DNA of 64,000 nt from Misgurnus anguillicaudatus. Its lineage: Eukaryota > Chordata > Actinopteri > Cypriniformes > Cobitidae. Under the pieces are notes generated by a model that was not told the origin of the DNA, made no database searches, and worked only from the letters and a program-made list of their open reading frames with translations. How positions within the stretch are numbered: position 1 is the first letter of the stretch; every line of letters begins with the position of its first letter. Where the stretch lies: assembly GCF_027580225.2 (NCBI RefSeq), contig NC_073356.2:1302001-1366000 (forward strand), in the 5' to 3' direction. Shown here one piece after another: positions 1-11,700 of this stretch. The position numbers were made by a program, and so were the translations under genes.

Positions 1-19
1 CCTGGATTTACACGTAACA
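1..19 (+). repeat. 3' tail of a 5' LTR, cut by the window edge
   Basis: The first 19 bases, followed by g, are identical to bases 3039-3057 at the end of the LTR at 2727-3057. They are therefore the last bases of the 5' LTR of the same element. The rest of this LTR and its flank lie to the left of the window, so the target-site duplication cannot be tested. Confidence 0.85.
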
Positions 20-62
20 GAACGATCGACCACTCAGGATCCAGCAGTAATTCCTCGTTCCC

Positions 63-1853
63 GTGTTTTTCCAAGTTTCCTGGTGTGTTCCCTGTGTCCT
101 CATGCTCCGTGTCGGCGATATCCGAGTGCAAGTTTCACCCCCCACCACGGAGGAAGAATGGTGGAACGCACTCGCCGACCTGACTTCCCTCCGGCAACAG
201 GGGAGACCTGTGCGCTGTTTTGCCCAGACTTTCTGGTCTTTTTCGCTGGGCCTGGACCTCTGTGACTCGGAACTCAAAAATTATTTTAATGAATGTCTCG
301 ATAAACCCGTGCCACAGCAAGAGGTGGACGGGTTGCAAACACTAGATTTCTGGGGCTTCGTCGGTTACATGCACAACCGTGGCCGATGGAATTTGTGGGA
401 GTTCCCCGCCGAAGGAACCGCAGAGACTGTAACATCACTCGAGCCAGTCATCATGAAACCAACGCATTGCTCACGTCATCGGCGGCGGAGGAAGAGACCC
501 AAGGCTGAGCGAGCTACTGTTAGCACGGACGCTATTCTCCCGAGTCCTGTTTTCCCTGTGTCAGCGCCCGTGCTGAAGATGGCCGCCACTTCATCCCACT
601 CCATGCCTCAGTTCGCTGTTGTTAAACCTGCCCCAGTTTTCGAGTTTGCCACAATCATACCAGCTCCGATATGTCAGAATGCCACCATCATCACTGTACC
701 CGTTGTTAAAGGTGCAGTAGGAACACCCGCACCCATTCTCGAGATGGCTCCCATACCCGAACCAACTCATAGAATGACTGCAACACCCACTCCACTTCAC
801 CAAACTGCTTTGATGAACTCTCCAGCACTGCCAAAAATCCGACAGTTAATCACCAGTCTGATGGATGTACCATTGGTATCCGTACGGGTGGCCGGGGTGC
901 CCCGTCCTGTGGTTTTCAGCTCCGTGGTGCATAATAAGTCTGAGGTATGTTCTCTGCACTCAGTAATTTCCATATTTGGCATGGCTTTGTGGAGTGTGTG
1001 GTCCGCGTACTGCTCTTCTGTCTCCTATGATGCTTTCCAGGTATCCATTGAGTCATCTGAGCCCATTGAGTCCTCTGAGCCGAGTGAATCTCCCGAGTCC
1101 TCTGAGCCGAGTGAATCTCCCGAGTCCTCTGAGCCGAGTGAATCTCCCGACTCCTCTGAGCCGAGTGAATCTCCCGAGTCCTCTGAGCCGAGTGAATCTC
1201 CCGAGTCCTCTGAGCCGAGTGAATCTCCCGAGTCCTCTGAGCCGAGTGAATCTCCCGAGTCCTCTAAGCCGAGTGAATCTCCCGAGTCCTCTGAGCCGAG
1301 TGAATCTCCCGAGTCCTCTGAGCCGAGTGAGTCTTCTGATTCCCCTGAGCTGAGTGAGTCTTCTGATTCCCCTGAGCTGAGTGAGTCATCTGAGCCGAGT
1401 GAGTCTTCTGATTCCCCTGAGCCGAGTGAGTCTTCTGATTCCCCTGAGCCGAGTGAGTCTTCTGATTTCCCTGAGCCGAGTGAGTCATCTGAGCCGAGTG
1501 AGTCATCTGAGCCGAGTGAGTCATCTGAGCCGAGTGAGTCATCTGAGCCGAGTGAGCCATTGAGCCGAGTGAGTCATCTGAGCCGAGTGAGTCATCTGAG
1601 CCGAGTGAGTCATCTGAGCCGAGTGAGTCATCTGAGCCCCATTGGTCAGCTAGTGTGGTCACCGCGATGCCCCAGAGACTCTTTGTCGTCACCAAGACTA
1701 TGGCCAGTGCTGAACTCTCTGCATGTCCTAAGAAGACTGTCCCCAAGCTCTTTGCCCTCACTGTCTGGTCTGAGATGTCAATATGTGAACTCACTGCCCT
1801 GTCTAACCAGGCCCAGAGGGCCTCTCTCTGTTCTCTTCTACCCAGGTTCATGA
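63..1853 (+). CDS. LTR-retroelement gag-like ORF with a long Ser/Pro/Glu tandem-repeat tail
   Basis: A 596-codon ORF lies between two LTR copies. Residues of about 30-120 (for example TEEEWWNAL and LDFWGFVGYMHNR) resemble a gag-like segment I associate with low-complexity LTR elements of cyprinid genomes; this is family-level recognition only. A Pro/Ala/Ile-rich spacer follows, and from about base 1060 to 1635 a tandem array with a 27-bp unit encodes SEPSESPES, drifting to shorter variants such as SEPSESSDS. No reverse transcriptase, integrase or protease motif is visible anywhere between the LTRs, so the copy looks non-autonomous. The real start codon is uncertain because the first ATG may not be used. 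The ORF ends inside the start of the next ORF in another frame. Confidence 0.6.
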   Translation: MFFQVSWCVPCVLMLRVGDIRVQVSPPTTEEEWWNALADLTSLRQQGRPVRCFAQTFWSFSLGLDLCDSELKNYFNECLDKPVPQQEVDGLQTLDFWGFVGYMHNRGRWNLWEFPAEGTAETVTSLEPVIMKPTHCSRHRRRRKRPKAERATVSTDAILPSPVFPVSAPVLKMAATSSHSMPQFAVVKPAPVFEFATIIPAPICQNATIITVPVVKGAVGTPAPILEMAPIPEPTHRMTATPTPLHQTALMNSPALPKIRQLITSLMDVPLVSVRVAGVPRPVVFSSVVHNKSEVCSLHSVISIFGMALWSVWSAYCSSVSYDAFQVSIESSEPIESSEPSESPESSEPSESPESSEPSESPDSSEPSESPESSEPSESPESSEPSESPESSEPSESPESSKPSESPESSEPSESPESSEPSESSDSPELSESSDSPELSESSEPSESSDSPEPSESSDSPEPSESSDFPEPSESSEPSESSEPSESSEPSESSEPSEPLSRVSHLSRVSHLSRVSHLSRVSHLSPIGQLVWSPRCPRDSLSSPRLWPVLNSLHVLRRLSPSSLPSLSGLRCQYVNSLPCLTRPRGPLSVLFYPGS

Positions 1854-2716
1854 TACCACCAGCACCACCCTGGTATCCAGTCCCTCTCTGGTCTCCGGCT
1901 CCGCCCTGGCTTCCCGCCCTGCCGGCTCCGCCCTGGCTTCCCGCCCTGCCGGCTCCGCCCTGGCTTCCCGCTCTGCCGGCTCCGCCCTGGCTTCCCGCTC
2001 TGCCGGCTCCGCCCTGGGTTCCCGCCTTGCCGGCTCCGCCCTGGGTTCCCGCCCTGCCGGCTCCGCCCTGGTTGCCAGTTCTGCCGGCTCCTCCTTGGTC
2101 CCTGTCTCCGCCTGCGGCTCCTCCTTGGTCCCTGTCTCCGCCTGCGGCTCCTCCTTGGTCCCTGTCTCCGCCTGCGGCTCCTCCTTGGTCCCTATCTCCG
2201 CCTGCGGCTCCTTCTTGGTCCCTGTCTCCGCCTGCGGCTCCTCCTTGGTCCCTGTCTCCGCCTTCGGCTCCTCCTTGGTCCCGGTCTCCGCCTGCGGCTC
2301 CTCCTTGGTCCCGGTCTCCGCCTGCGGCTCCTCCTTGGTCCCTGTCTCCGCCTGCGGCTCCTCCTTGGTCCCTGTCTCCGCCTGCGACTCCGCCTTGGTC
2401 CCTGTCGCCGCCTGCTGCTCCGCCTTGGTCCCTGTCCCCGCCCGCGGCGCCGCCTTGGTCCCTGTCTCCGCCCGCGGCTCCGCCCTGGCTCCAGCCTCCG
2501 CCCGCGGCTCCGCCCTGGCTCCAGCCTCCGCCCTGGCTCCAGCCTCCGCCCGCGGCTCCGCCTTGGTCCCTGTCTTTGCCTACGGCTCCGCCCTGGCCCT
2601 TGGACTTTCATGGCCTTGGCCCACCATCCCTCCCCCGGGTCCACCTCCATGCCACCGCCCTCCTAGACCGTTGTACTTTGGGGTTTTCTGGGGGGCGTCT
2701 GGAAGCCGCCCTTTGA
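1655..2716 (+). CDS. LTR-retroelement second ORF, Pro/Trp-rich tandem repeat
   Basis: This 353-codon ORF overlaps the previous one by about 200 bases in a different frame and ends just before the 3' LTR. Residues of about 65-150 are copies of a 27-bp unit (PAPPWLPAL). Residues of about 145-320 are copies of a 30-bp unit (LSPPAAPPWS and variants). The rest has no recognisable domain. It may be translated by frameshifting from the gag-like ORF, or it may simply be a repeat that stays open in several frames: the array is also open at 2095-2772 in another + frame and on the minus strand. The functional reading is therefore weak. Confidence 0.35.
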   Translation: MVTAMPQRLFVVTKTMASAELSACPKKTVPKLFALTVWSEMSICELTALSNQAQRASLCSLLPRFMIPPAPPWYPVPLWSPAPPWLPALPAPPWLPALPAPPWLPALPAPPWLPALPAPPWVPALPAPPWVPALPAPPWLPVLPAPPWSLSPPAAPPWSLSPPAAPPWSLSPPAAPPWSLSPPAAPSWSLSPPAAPPWSLSPPSAPPWSRSPPAAPPWSRSPPAAPPWSLSPPAAPPWSLSPPATPPWSLSPPAAPPWSLSPPAAPPWSLSPPAAPPWLQPPPAAPPWLQPPPWLQPPPAAPPWSLSLPTAPPWPLDFHGLGPPSLPRVHLHATALLDRCTLGFSGGRLEAAL

Positions 2717-2724
2717 GGGGGGGC
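2712..2724 (+). promoter_or_regulatory. Polypurine tract before the 3' LTR
   Basis: A short purine run (gaggggggg) sits immediately upstream of the LTR start at 2727. That is the expected position of the plus-strand primer in an LTR retroelement. Confidence 0.55.
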
Positions 2725-2726
2725 TA

Positions 2727-3057
2727 TGTTATGAACTCTGTCTGTGTACCCTGTCTTGTACTCTTATTTTGAAGTCATGTCTGTGTCATCCATGTCTGTA
2801 GTTCTTTGTAGTTCTTTTGTTCATTGGTCTGTGTGATGATTGTTCCCCAGGTGTGTCTTGTTTTCCCTGATTACTCTGTGTATTTAAGCCTAGTGTTTCC
2901 AGTGTCTGATGTCGATCGTTAGTCTATGTTATGGTGTTTTTCGTATCCCAGATTCCTTGTTGGATTACCTGCTATGTTTTGTTTGTTTATTGTCATTTTT
3001 AATAAAACCACACTGCATTTGGATCCGCTCCTGTCTTACCTGGATTTACACGTAACA
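2727..3057 (+). repeat. 3' LTR (331 bp)
   Basis: The LTR begins with TG (tgttatgaactctg) and ends with CA (acgtaaca). Its end is identical to window bases 1-19. It contains a TATA-like tatttaa at about 2880 and an aataaa poly(A) signal at 3001. These are the parts expected of an LTR with a U3 promoter and an R/U5 end. Confidence 0.8.
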
Positions 3058-3922
3058 GCTACCCATTCTTGAATGATCGCAAGTAAGATGTGCACATATT
3101 GGCTAAACACTTTCTCGGCACGACATTTACATACATGGCCAGATACGATTGTATTAATACAATCACTATTAATGTGGAAGTGCTGTGTATCTGATGGTAG
3201 GGAAGATGGTTCCTCTAGATAAAGTGCTCTTAAGCTTCCTATAAATTCCATTCATTAAATTTCATTCCCACTGGAAATCACTAGAAAGTGCAATACTAGG
3301 CCTTCTCCTGACCTTGCACAGAGACGTCCTGTTATTTCCAAAAGGACAATCTATACCTGTGCACAAAGGTGATGAGCAGAGGAGGTTTCCTACTTCTAAT
3401 GGGACGTGTGATAAAAGTGTTACACATCCATGTGTGGGCTGTCTGTGGTTTTAATGGCCATGTTCTTAACCATTTCAATTGAGAGTCTTCTTGTTAAAAA
3501 TACATGGCATTATCCCAGAGTTCACCTTTAGAACAAATCTATCCCATAATGCATAAGATATTAAATAAAACCATGTGGCAGATATAGACACTTGTTCATA
3601 TCTAAAAATACAGACAAGCTGTTCGAACTATAAGTTATAAGTTTGGGCAATATTTTTTAAACAGATCCCTCTTAGACACATGACAGGAGCAAAGGGAAAT
3701 GTCTTGGGTAAAACATAGCCAGTAACATGAGATGGTTTTTTGACCTGCTTTGACACGGACCAGCACACATTGAAGCGCATCGTGATCTTGTCCACTTAAC
3801 TCTGCTTGTGGCAGACTAAAGAACTAAAGATTGTCTTGCATGTGATACGAGCGGGACAGTGTGTGGTTTCAAGTTATTAAAAAAATATATATATTTTGAT
3901 ACCAAGATATCTCGAGACAGAA
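3058..3922. other. AT-rich non-coding stretch
   Basis: No exon-like ORF, RNA gene or clear repeat boundary was recognised. The missing 5' exons of tmem222 (the TPIPVLTW and GHMGIC segments of the family) were searched for by eye between 3058 and 5745 and not found, so they probably lie left of the window. Confidence 0.5.
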
Positions 3923-4791
3923 GGGCTGTTTACACCTGGTATTACCTTCCTTCCTTCCTTCACTCACTCACTCACTCACTCATTTATAGAGCACTTTGAT
4001 ACAAACATCCGGATACAGGTCGCATGTTAATGCCAAGTGTAAACGCAGCCTTTGTTGAAAGAACATTTTGAAGTTGGATTTTTTACAGTGTACAGGGAAT
4101 TACAATATTCAAGGCGTGATAGAACAAACAAGTTTATAATCTGCTCAAGTTGTGATTTTGAAAGTAAAGGTTTAAGCTTAGAGACACGCCGCAGATGAAA
4201 AAAGCTAGATTTGACCACAGAGGTGATATGTTTCTCAAAGTTTAAGTTACAATCTAATGTGTCACATCTAGATTTTTTGCACATGATGTAACATAAGGAG
4301 CAAATTGTTCAAAGAGGGGGGTCAGATCTTCACACGTCTTGGCTTCATTTAAAACTAAAAAAATATTAAAATGTGTTTTTCCATTGGTTCTGCCCCACAG
4401 TGTTAGGGGCGTTCTTTAGGCCTTCATTGATGATAAAACTAAAGCGGCTGCTCTCTGCCTCTTTCATTTTTGTTCAATTTTGCAATGTCTTTGAAAGTTG
4501 CACAAACTAATTTCATCAATTGCTCTGAAATATCTGAGAAAGCCCTTACAGATACATGTGCAAAACTCTGTGCAGCATGTTCACTAACATCAACTTAAAC
4601 CCGTAATTTCTCCTGCTCATGCTTTAACAACTCGTCCACAGACCATCCCCTCGAGTAATCAGAACAGAAGCGGTCGAAAGTGGACTAAAGAGACAGGTTA
4701 AAATAGCAGGTGTGAATGGGAATGTGTCTCTCTCATCCACTTGTGATCCAATCGACCAAAACGCCTCTTAATACCAGGTATAAACCGGGCC
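3923..4791. mobile_element. TIR DNA element carrying a LINE fragment
   Basis: The ends are inverted repeats: gggctgtttacacctggta at 3923 and its imperfect reverse complement taccaggtataaaccgggc near 4776-4790. A ttcc/cact simple repeat lies just inside the left end (about 3947-3981). The element has no transposase of its own and is non-autonomous. Confidence 0.6.
4087..4262 (-). pseudogene. LINE reverse-transcriptase C-terminal fragment
   Basis: The minus-strand ORF contains LNFEKHITSVVKSSFFHLRR and, further on, SRLEYCNSLY. This is the region after the catalytic motif in L2/CR1/Rex-like non-LTR reverse transcriptases. Only about 60 residues are present, so it is a dead fragment. It sits inside the TIR element at 3923-4791. 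The LINE clade cannot be fixed from this length. Confidence 0.65.
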
Positions 4792-5144
4792 TGAGAGTCT
4801 CGTATCTATGGTGCTGTCTGGACTGATCGAGATGCTTAAACAAACAGAAGGTGTAATAAAATTAGAAATGAGCATCCCTTTGCTTCTGCTTGTCTGAATG
4901 GCAGAACCCTTCAAAAGGAGGTAGTTTTGCAGTTGTGTCTCAGAATGTTGGAACACACTTGGCAAGGGAAGCAATAAAACAAAATCTATCATTTTCTCAT
5001 TTTTCTATTCTCAGCATCATTTGCCTGAGGGCTTCATAGGCACAAAAACGATGTTTGTAACTCGTCAGGAATAATGTTTTAAATCACAGTCTCTGCATTT
5101 TTTAAGATGGGTGACATATTGTACATTTTTAAGTGCCGAATAAT

Positions 5145-5660
5145 TGTGTTTAACCTGAGAGCACCCTTCCGATCTCTCTGATGAAGCCAACATGGAAACT
5201 GCAATTCGTCGGTTGGCCGCTAGGCTCCAAAAGGGAGTGAATTCCCATAGACCTCCTTGTTAAAATGCCCAAATTTACAGAAGAAAATAATATGTTTACA
5301 GTCTGGTACAAAAAGTGTTTTTGGTCTATATAGCTAAGTTTGCCCTTCATGACAATTGTGAGGAGGGTGCATTTTTTGTAACTCATTCTTTTAAATTATA
5401 TAAAGCTTTATATAAGTTTTGCATAATTAAGGGCGTGGCCACTTGAGTGACGGGTGAACTGCCACTGCTGTCACTAGAGTTGAACTAGACAGACGTGGTT
5501 TCAGAAACCAGACACCTCATCTTTACCCCTTTTCGGTTATCCACGAGTGATGCGCGGTGATGTGGAGCCAAGATGGCGACAACAGGCCCCAGCAACTATT
5601 GGCTTCAAAAAAGCTCTTCACAAACCTATGGGTGACATGGACACTACGTGGTTCAATCTT
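5145..5660. repeat. Dispersed repeat fragment upstream of a tmem222 exon
   Basis: The stretch contains phrases that I recognise as a common cyprinid interspersed repeat: ttggccgctaggctccaaaa near 5213, gggcgtggccacttgagtga near 5430, gagccaagatggcgac near 5564 and gacatggacactacg near 5634. The ORF running through its right part (5557-5781) is not considered a gene. Recognition is from memory and needs a repeat-library search. Confidence 0.5.
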
Positions 5661-5745
5661 TTGGCTACCACCACAAGTATATTTGCTGAAACGTGAAAGT
5701 CATCTGATGTCTTTAAAGTCTAAGTGTTACTACCTGTTTTTGCAG

Positions 5746-8700
5746 GAGGACAACATGGCTTTTGGAAGACCAACAAAGTGAGTTTAAAAATATTTGTTTG
5801 AACATCTCAAATATCCTAAATATCCTTCATTAAGAGCTTATAATAGAAATGTTGGTTTGTTAGACCTTTCATGAAACATTTTATAATACGCATACTTTGT
5901 ACATATTTCAATAATGCCTTTTTGTTCAGGTACTGGATGTTGGACGCAAGTAAAGTATATGCTAGCGGATCAAACGCCTGGGACACGGCAGTTCACAATG
6001 CCTCAGAAGAGTATAAACAGAGAATGGTAATGTGTGTGTTTCTGCATGTTTTTTTTATTTCCACAAACCAGTGTGTATGTGAATGAACTACTATTTCTTT
6101 TGTGACACTTCTCTTTCCTCCAGCACAACCTTTGTTGTGACAATTGTCATTCACACGTGGCTATGGCGCTGAACTTGATGCACTATGACAACAGCACCTC
6201 GTGGAATATGGTGAACCTTTGCCTGCTCGCTCTCATTCATGGCAAACACGTCAGGTGAGGAGGACATCAGTGATAATGTTTTGCAGGACAAATTTTAAAT
6301 CCAATAACGCTATCAATTCTTTAATAAGAGATGTACAAGTAAATGCACCTTGATTAACATGTAGTGTTTCATCAATGTGTTATAAAGACATTACTGCAAA
6401 AAGTGGGTCCAATCGCTTCAGCAAAGAAAGTCCCGCCTTCCAGTAAAAAGAGCCAATTGTTAAAGACTAATCATTTTCTATGGAAGGCGCTCTGTACAGA
6501 GTAACATGAAGTATTTAAGTGTGTTCGCTGTGCAGACTGATCGGCGGCTGACTTGAAGCAGTGCACGGCAGTTAAAAATTTTGTCCCCCTGTAAAACTAA
6601 TCCCGTCCGAATAGGGCTATAGACTCTTTTTTTATAAACATATTTAAATTCAGACTTGTTATCAATGATCCAAAACCGCATAGCAGTTTTTTTTTTGTTT
6701 ACGACAGGTTATGAATTATCGTGTTGCCAATCCCCCCAAAAAAGTAGTTAGGCTACATGTTACATTAACATACACCGTTTGGAATGAAGTATGAGTTCTT
6801 TCATTAATGCAAATCTCTAGTCTTAGCACTCCCCTTTGTAATTGATTTTTATATTATGTCATTTACATTGAAAACAGAGGTCAGCTGTACACTGTAAAAA
6901 AATTCCATAGAAATTACAATGTTATTGCAGCTGGGTTGCCAGTAATTTACCGTAGTTTGTTCAAAGTTAAATAAATTATTTAAGTCTTTATCTTTACAGA
7001 ATAAAACTATACAATAACAGCCTAATGCAAAGCATTCTGCACTGTAAAAAAAAATCCTTAGAAATTGCAGCTGGGTTGCCGGTAAAATAACGTAGATTTA
7101 AATTTGTTTTTTACTGGCAACATTTTGTTCAAAGTTAAATGAACATTAAATATTAACAAGTCTTTGTCTTTACAGAGTAAAACTAAAAAAACAGCATCAA
7201 GCAAAACATTTTGGGAAACAAAATCTGAATCAAAAAACAGAAAAAGTTTGATGATGATTTCTGGTTCCCAGAATGCTTTGCATGAGGCTGTTATTGTATG
7301 GTTTTATTCTGTGGAGATAAAGACTTGTTACTATTTAAAATTTATTTAACTTCGAACAAACTCTTGCCAGTAAATAACATAAATTTAAATCTATGGTAAA
7401 TTACCGGCAACCCAGTTGTAATAACATTGTAATCTCTACGGATTTTTTTTACAGTGTAATGTCTCCGACTGTGAATCGGGAGATCAGGGTTCAAAACTAA
7501 AAGTCTGCTAAATGTAATTTAACTCTGAGTTGCAGGTGAATATGAGAGAAAGGTGCAGTCTATGTGTAAGTCTTTTTGTATTAGTATGTTCATACATAAT
7601 ATATCAATATTACGGAGCACTAGGTCACCCATTGGAGAAAAGAAAACACGACCGCAAATCCGTGATCACGATTTTGTAATTCGTCCCCTCAGATTATAAA
7701 CCGTACTCACAGATTATGAAACTGTTCCCTCAGTTTTACAAAATCGATACGATTGAGAATATGATTGAGGATGATCCGATGCTAATTTGAATCGTATTGA
7801 AGGGGGTGGTGTACTCCGATCAGTGATCCGATCAGCAGGAGCAAAGTACTCATGTAAACGCGTGAATCATAGTATTTTCTCGATCGGGTGCAAAAATACC
7901 TTGTGCACATGCGCAGAACATTTGTGCCCAACTTCACGTCTTATATTAAACTCTTATATCACATGATTCTTGCCATAGAAACACACAACAAGAAGATAAC
8001 GCATCACGTATTATTAAGGTAAGGTTAATGGGGTCACGCCACGTGCTGTACAAGCGATGTACTCAATTGTGCAGCGTTTATGTATACTTTTAAAACATTA
8101 GGCTACTTAAAGCAATAAAATAGTGTTGTGCTTTTTGAAAAGTGTGTTTTCATCATCTATATCTGAAAACTTCTTAAGAACAACTTTCTCCAACTCAGCT
8201 TTGACTTTTATCCAGAGATAAAGCATGAACTCCAACGAGAGATGCTGTCCGCAGTGCAGCGTTGCCAAGTCCTATTCCTTTTTTTAGAGTTTAGATTTGG
8301 GCTACTGTTTAAACTGTTTCCACCAGTTTTTTTTTTTTTTTTTTTGTGGGTTAAAGATTAAATTATTTTGTTGGTAAGTCATTGGTATTTGGGCTGTGAA
8401 TAGTCATTGGGATGCTTTTGGGCTAGTATTAAATGTCCATTTGGATGGTTTTAATACGCGAGTCTGGCAACCCTGGCTGTGCGCTTGCGCAGACTTTCGG
8501 TTCGGATATATAATGTACATGTAAACGAACATTTAAATCAGATTGCAATGTTAATTGTGCATGTAAACTGTATCATCGTAACCTTCAATCGTATTAAATT
8601 CAGTCGGATTGACACAATTTCGTGCAAAAATGTAAACATAGCCAATGTCAAGGAAGGATCCTCAAAAGCCAGAATTTCAAGGATGCTACGTCATCGACAT

Positions 8701-11700
8701 CCGTTGAAGGACTGTTCCAATGTTGAGGATCCTCGGAAATTCATCCAAGGACTGAGTCTTTTGTTCGGAAAATATCTTGTATACAGGAAAAGATGCATAT
8801 GTGTAGCCTTCATGCTCTTCGCGCTCCCAAATCACCTACTACAATCCTATGGGCACAGCGGCGAAAGCAGACCTTTTCACTGACGTAATAATGTGCACTT
8901 GCTAGCCTGTTCCATTTACGTGTTCTCCCAGTGCTAAAGAGGAGCCTCGCCTAGCCTCTGAAGGAGATGACTTGGAGGGACCAGTCCTGCCAAGTCCTTG
9001 ACATTGAGAAACACCTCTTGTCTGTACTTGTGCTTTTGTGGACTTGTAAAACGTCATCAGTCGCGGCCCAAGTACTGTTTCAAATCAAAGTTCGCATCAA
9101 GCCAAGTTCACATAACATTCCCGGATGCGTTCTTGATCCGCCTATTTTATGAAGGATGCATCCTGAGGTGACTTGTGCGGACTTCGGACAGCCAAGTTTC
9201 CCAGAATGCATTTCGCGTCAACGGCAATAAACCTTAAAGCTTGCACAATATTGAAATGTTACTCTTTCTGTGTCATAAAATGTAGTTTTAAGAGCTGTTC
9301 AGTCGAGAATATATCTGAATAAACTTCAAATATATGGTCAGTTAGTAAGGATAGCGCCTGGATACGTGAGGTCTGTTGAATCAGTGGGTGGTCAGCGGCG
9401 TATACACCGACGAGGGCAGCCTCATTTCAGCAAGTTCTTCTGAAATTTCCAGCTGTCTCAGTGCAGCTGCTATGCCTTCCGGTATCTGATGGTCAAACAT
9501 AAAATAATTGGATATATCTACGGTAACTGGCATTTTTTGTCTCATCAATTTATTTCTCTTTATTATTCATATGAAGTCTGTTATTTGTTATTATCCTTTT
9601 AAGTGACGCTAAAGTTAACCTTGGCAATCGTCTGCACAGCGCCGCGTGAACCCGAACACACCTTTTGCCAACCTTTGTGCATGCGCAGTAGCTGGAGCAA
9701 CCTAAATAAAGTGTTTTTCAAATTAAATTCAGGTTTTAGAAATAAAATTTATCATGCATTATTTTTCAAGTTTAATTGTCAAAAATATGTGTTTATTACT
9801 TTAGACCGCAATTTCAAAAGAGATCATTTTCCCAATTCAAGTAAATATGACTTGGTCTTGTATCATTAAAACAGCTGCCCAGAGGGGCTGCAGATATGGA
9901 CATTAAGTGTGATGACTTGTTTTAATGGAAAATAAAAATTGTAATATGGGTATGGTATGTTTTCACAAAGAGTACATATAAACTCATCCTACATAATGGA
10001 CATTTTGTGAAAATGAAGAGTTTCGTTGCAAAACGAGAGAACTCTGTTTTTAACATTTTTGTCAAAACATGTTTATTATTATGTTATCATGTTATTACTT
10101 GTTTTATGGTGCTACTTAGCTGTATTTTTTAAGTTATGAATGTTTAAATCAAATCAAAACAACTTCAGTTGAATTTATATTAATTGGAATGCACAACCAA
10201 AAACGATTTTTCTGAAAAATTAAAAGAAACGGATTTATCTCGTTTTGCAACGAAACTCTTCAAATATAACCGTAATATCTTTAATATTGACTGAGTAAGA
10301 TCACGTCAAAGATTGAAATCAATGTGAAATGAATGAGTGAAATGAAAGGTTGATGCTCGTTTTCTCTTAATTATTATAATTATGAGACTTTAGTGTGGTT
10401 TACATGCATGGGCACAAATTTGAATTCCATGAATTAAAAATTTTTTTTTGTCGTAGGTCATATTTTAAAAGAGCTTGGAGCCCTTAAACAAAAGTCTCTG
10501 TGTACGTGGCCAGTCTTCATGCAGTGAAGAGCGTTCTGGGACTGAATCTATGGCTATGTGACAACATTTACATGAAATCCAAACCACATTTTGGGTGTCT
10601 AGTTTGATCCAGGTTTAAAACTGCAGCCAACTTTAGTGATGCATTTTGTAACCCTCTCTACTGCAGGAGTAGACATAGTTTAAGACTGAAAATTGGGCCC
10701 AGTGCGCGGTTTTGGATGTCAGCAAAAATGCCACGACACCTGAAACTGTCCACTCAAAGTCTAATGAGGGATTGTTCCGGACACAACTCTTTTTTTTTTT
10801 TAACAACTTCTTTTTTTGAGAGCCAGTTGCTGTCCGAGCACCACCATGTGCAGTCAGTAGGGACAGAAGTACTTAAGAGTACACTGCTAAAAATATAGGT
10901 GTTTATACTGTAAGGTTCTTCACAGTAATGCCTTAGAAGAATCAAAGTAAGGTAAGGAACATTCAAGATTGATTTAAAATATTCTATTTGCGCATTAATG
11001 AATGCTGACCTTCCGCAAGGAAAACACATTTACTTCCGGTTTTAAGATTGGACAAGACAATCAAATGTCAAAAACACACCTTTGGTTTAATCATTTGTAG
11101 ATATAATGTCATATATGTTACTAAACGTCAGTTTTGTATAATATTTAACTGTACCTCTAAAAATGATTTGCAGCATCTGGGTTAACATGTGTTATTAGTT
11201 TCAGGCGGTTGTTAAGTAAGGAATAATTGATGACGGACCATTGAAATATTCGAAAATAATGCACATCCAAGGTGGTAATGTAGCACGATGCAAAGTGTGC
11301 ATTATTTTCAAATAATTCAAAAGAGTCAATTATACCTTTCTTACTTTGCATTCAGACCGCCACCGGCGAGAGCGTCAAAGTGGCCGGAAGTCATTCATTT
11401 TCAATGAGAGCCTGCGGCGAGCAGCGGCGCGTCATGTACAGCGTGAGCGTCGAGGAGAGTTGAAATCAGCTCAACTTTATGGTAATTAGATATGACACGA
11501 TTCGGCGGCAACCCATCGGAAGGCGGAAATGTTCGGTGGCAACCAATCGGAAGGCAGAAACCTCAGCCTGAGAGTAGTTCAGAGATTGCATTCGAGCGTC
11601 AGAGCGTTCATTACACCTTTTCTTTAGCGTCGTTGGCAGGGCAGCCAGAGCTTTTATTGACGCTCTCGAAGGTGGTGGTGTGAATGCACAGTTAGGCTAT

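Noticed and set aside
1060..1640. CRISPR-like array
   Set aside because: The repeats are head-to-tail coding minisatellites without unique spacers, in a vertebrate genome.
2192..2650. Minus-strand Arg-rich ORF of 152 codons
   Set aside because: It is the complement of the Pro/Trp tandem repeat of the LTR element, an artefact of GC-rich periodic DNA.
5557..5781. 74-codon ORF that includes the small tmem222 exon
   Set aside because: Its first part lies in a dispersed repeat; only 5746-5777 is exon, set by the acceptor at 5745 and the match to TMEM222.
8479..8883. 134-codon ORF in the tmem222 intron
   Set aside because: It runs through repeat-derived DNA and shows no domain or splice context.
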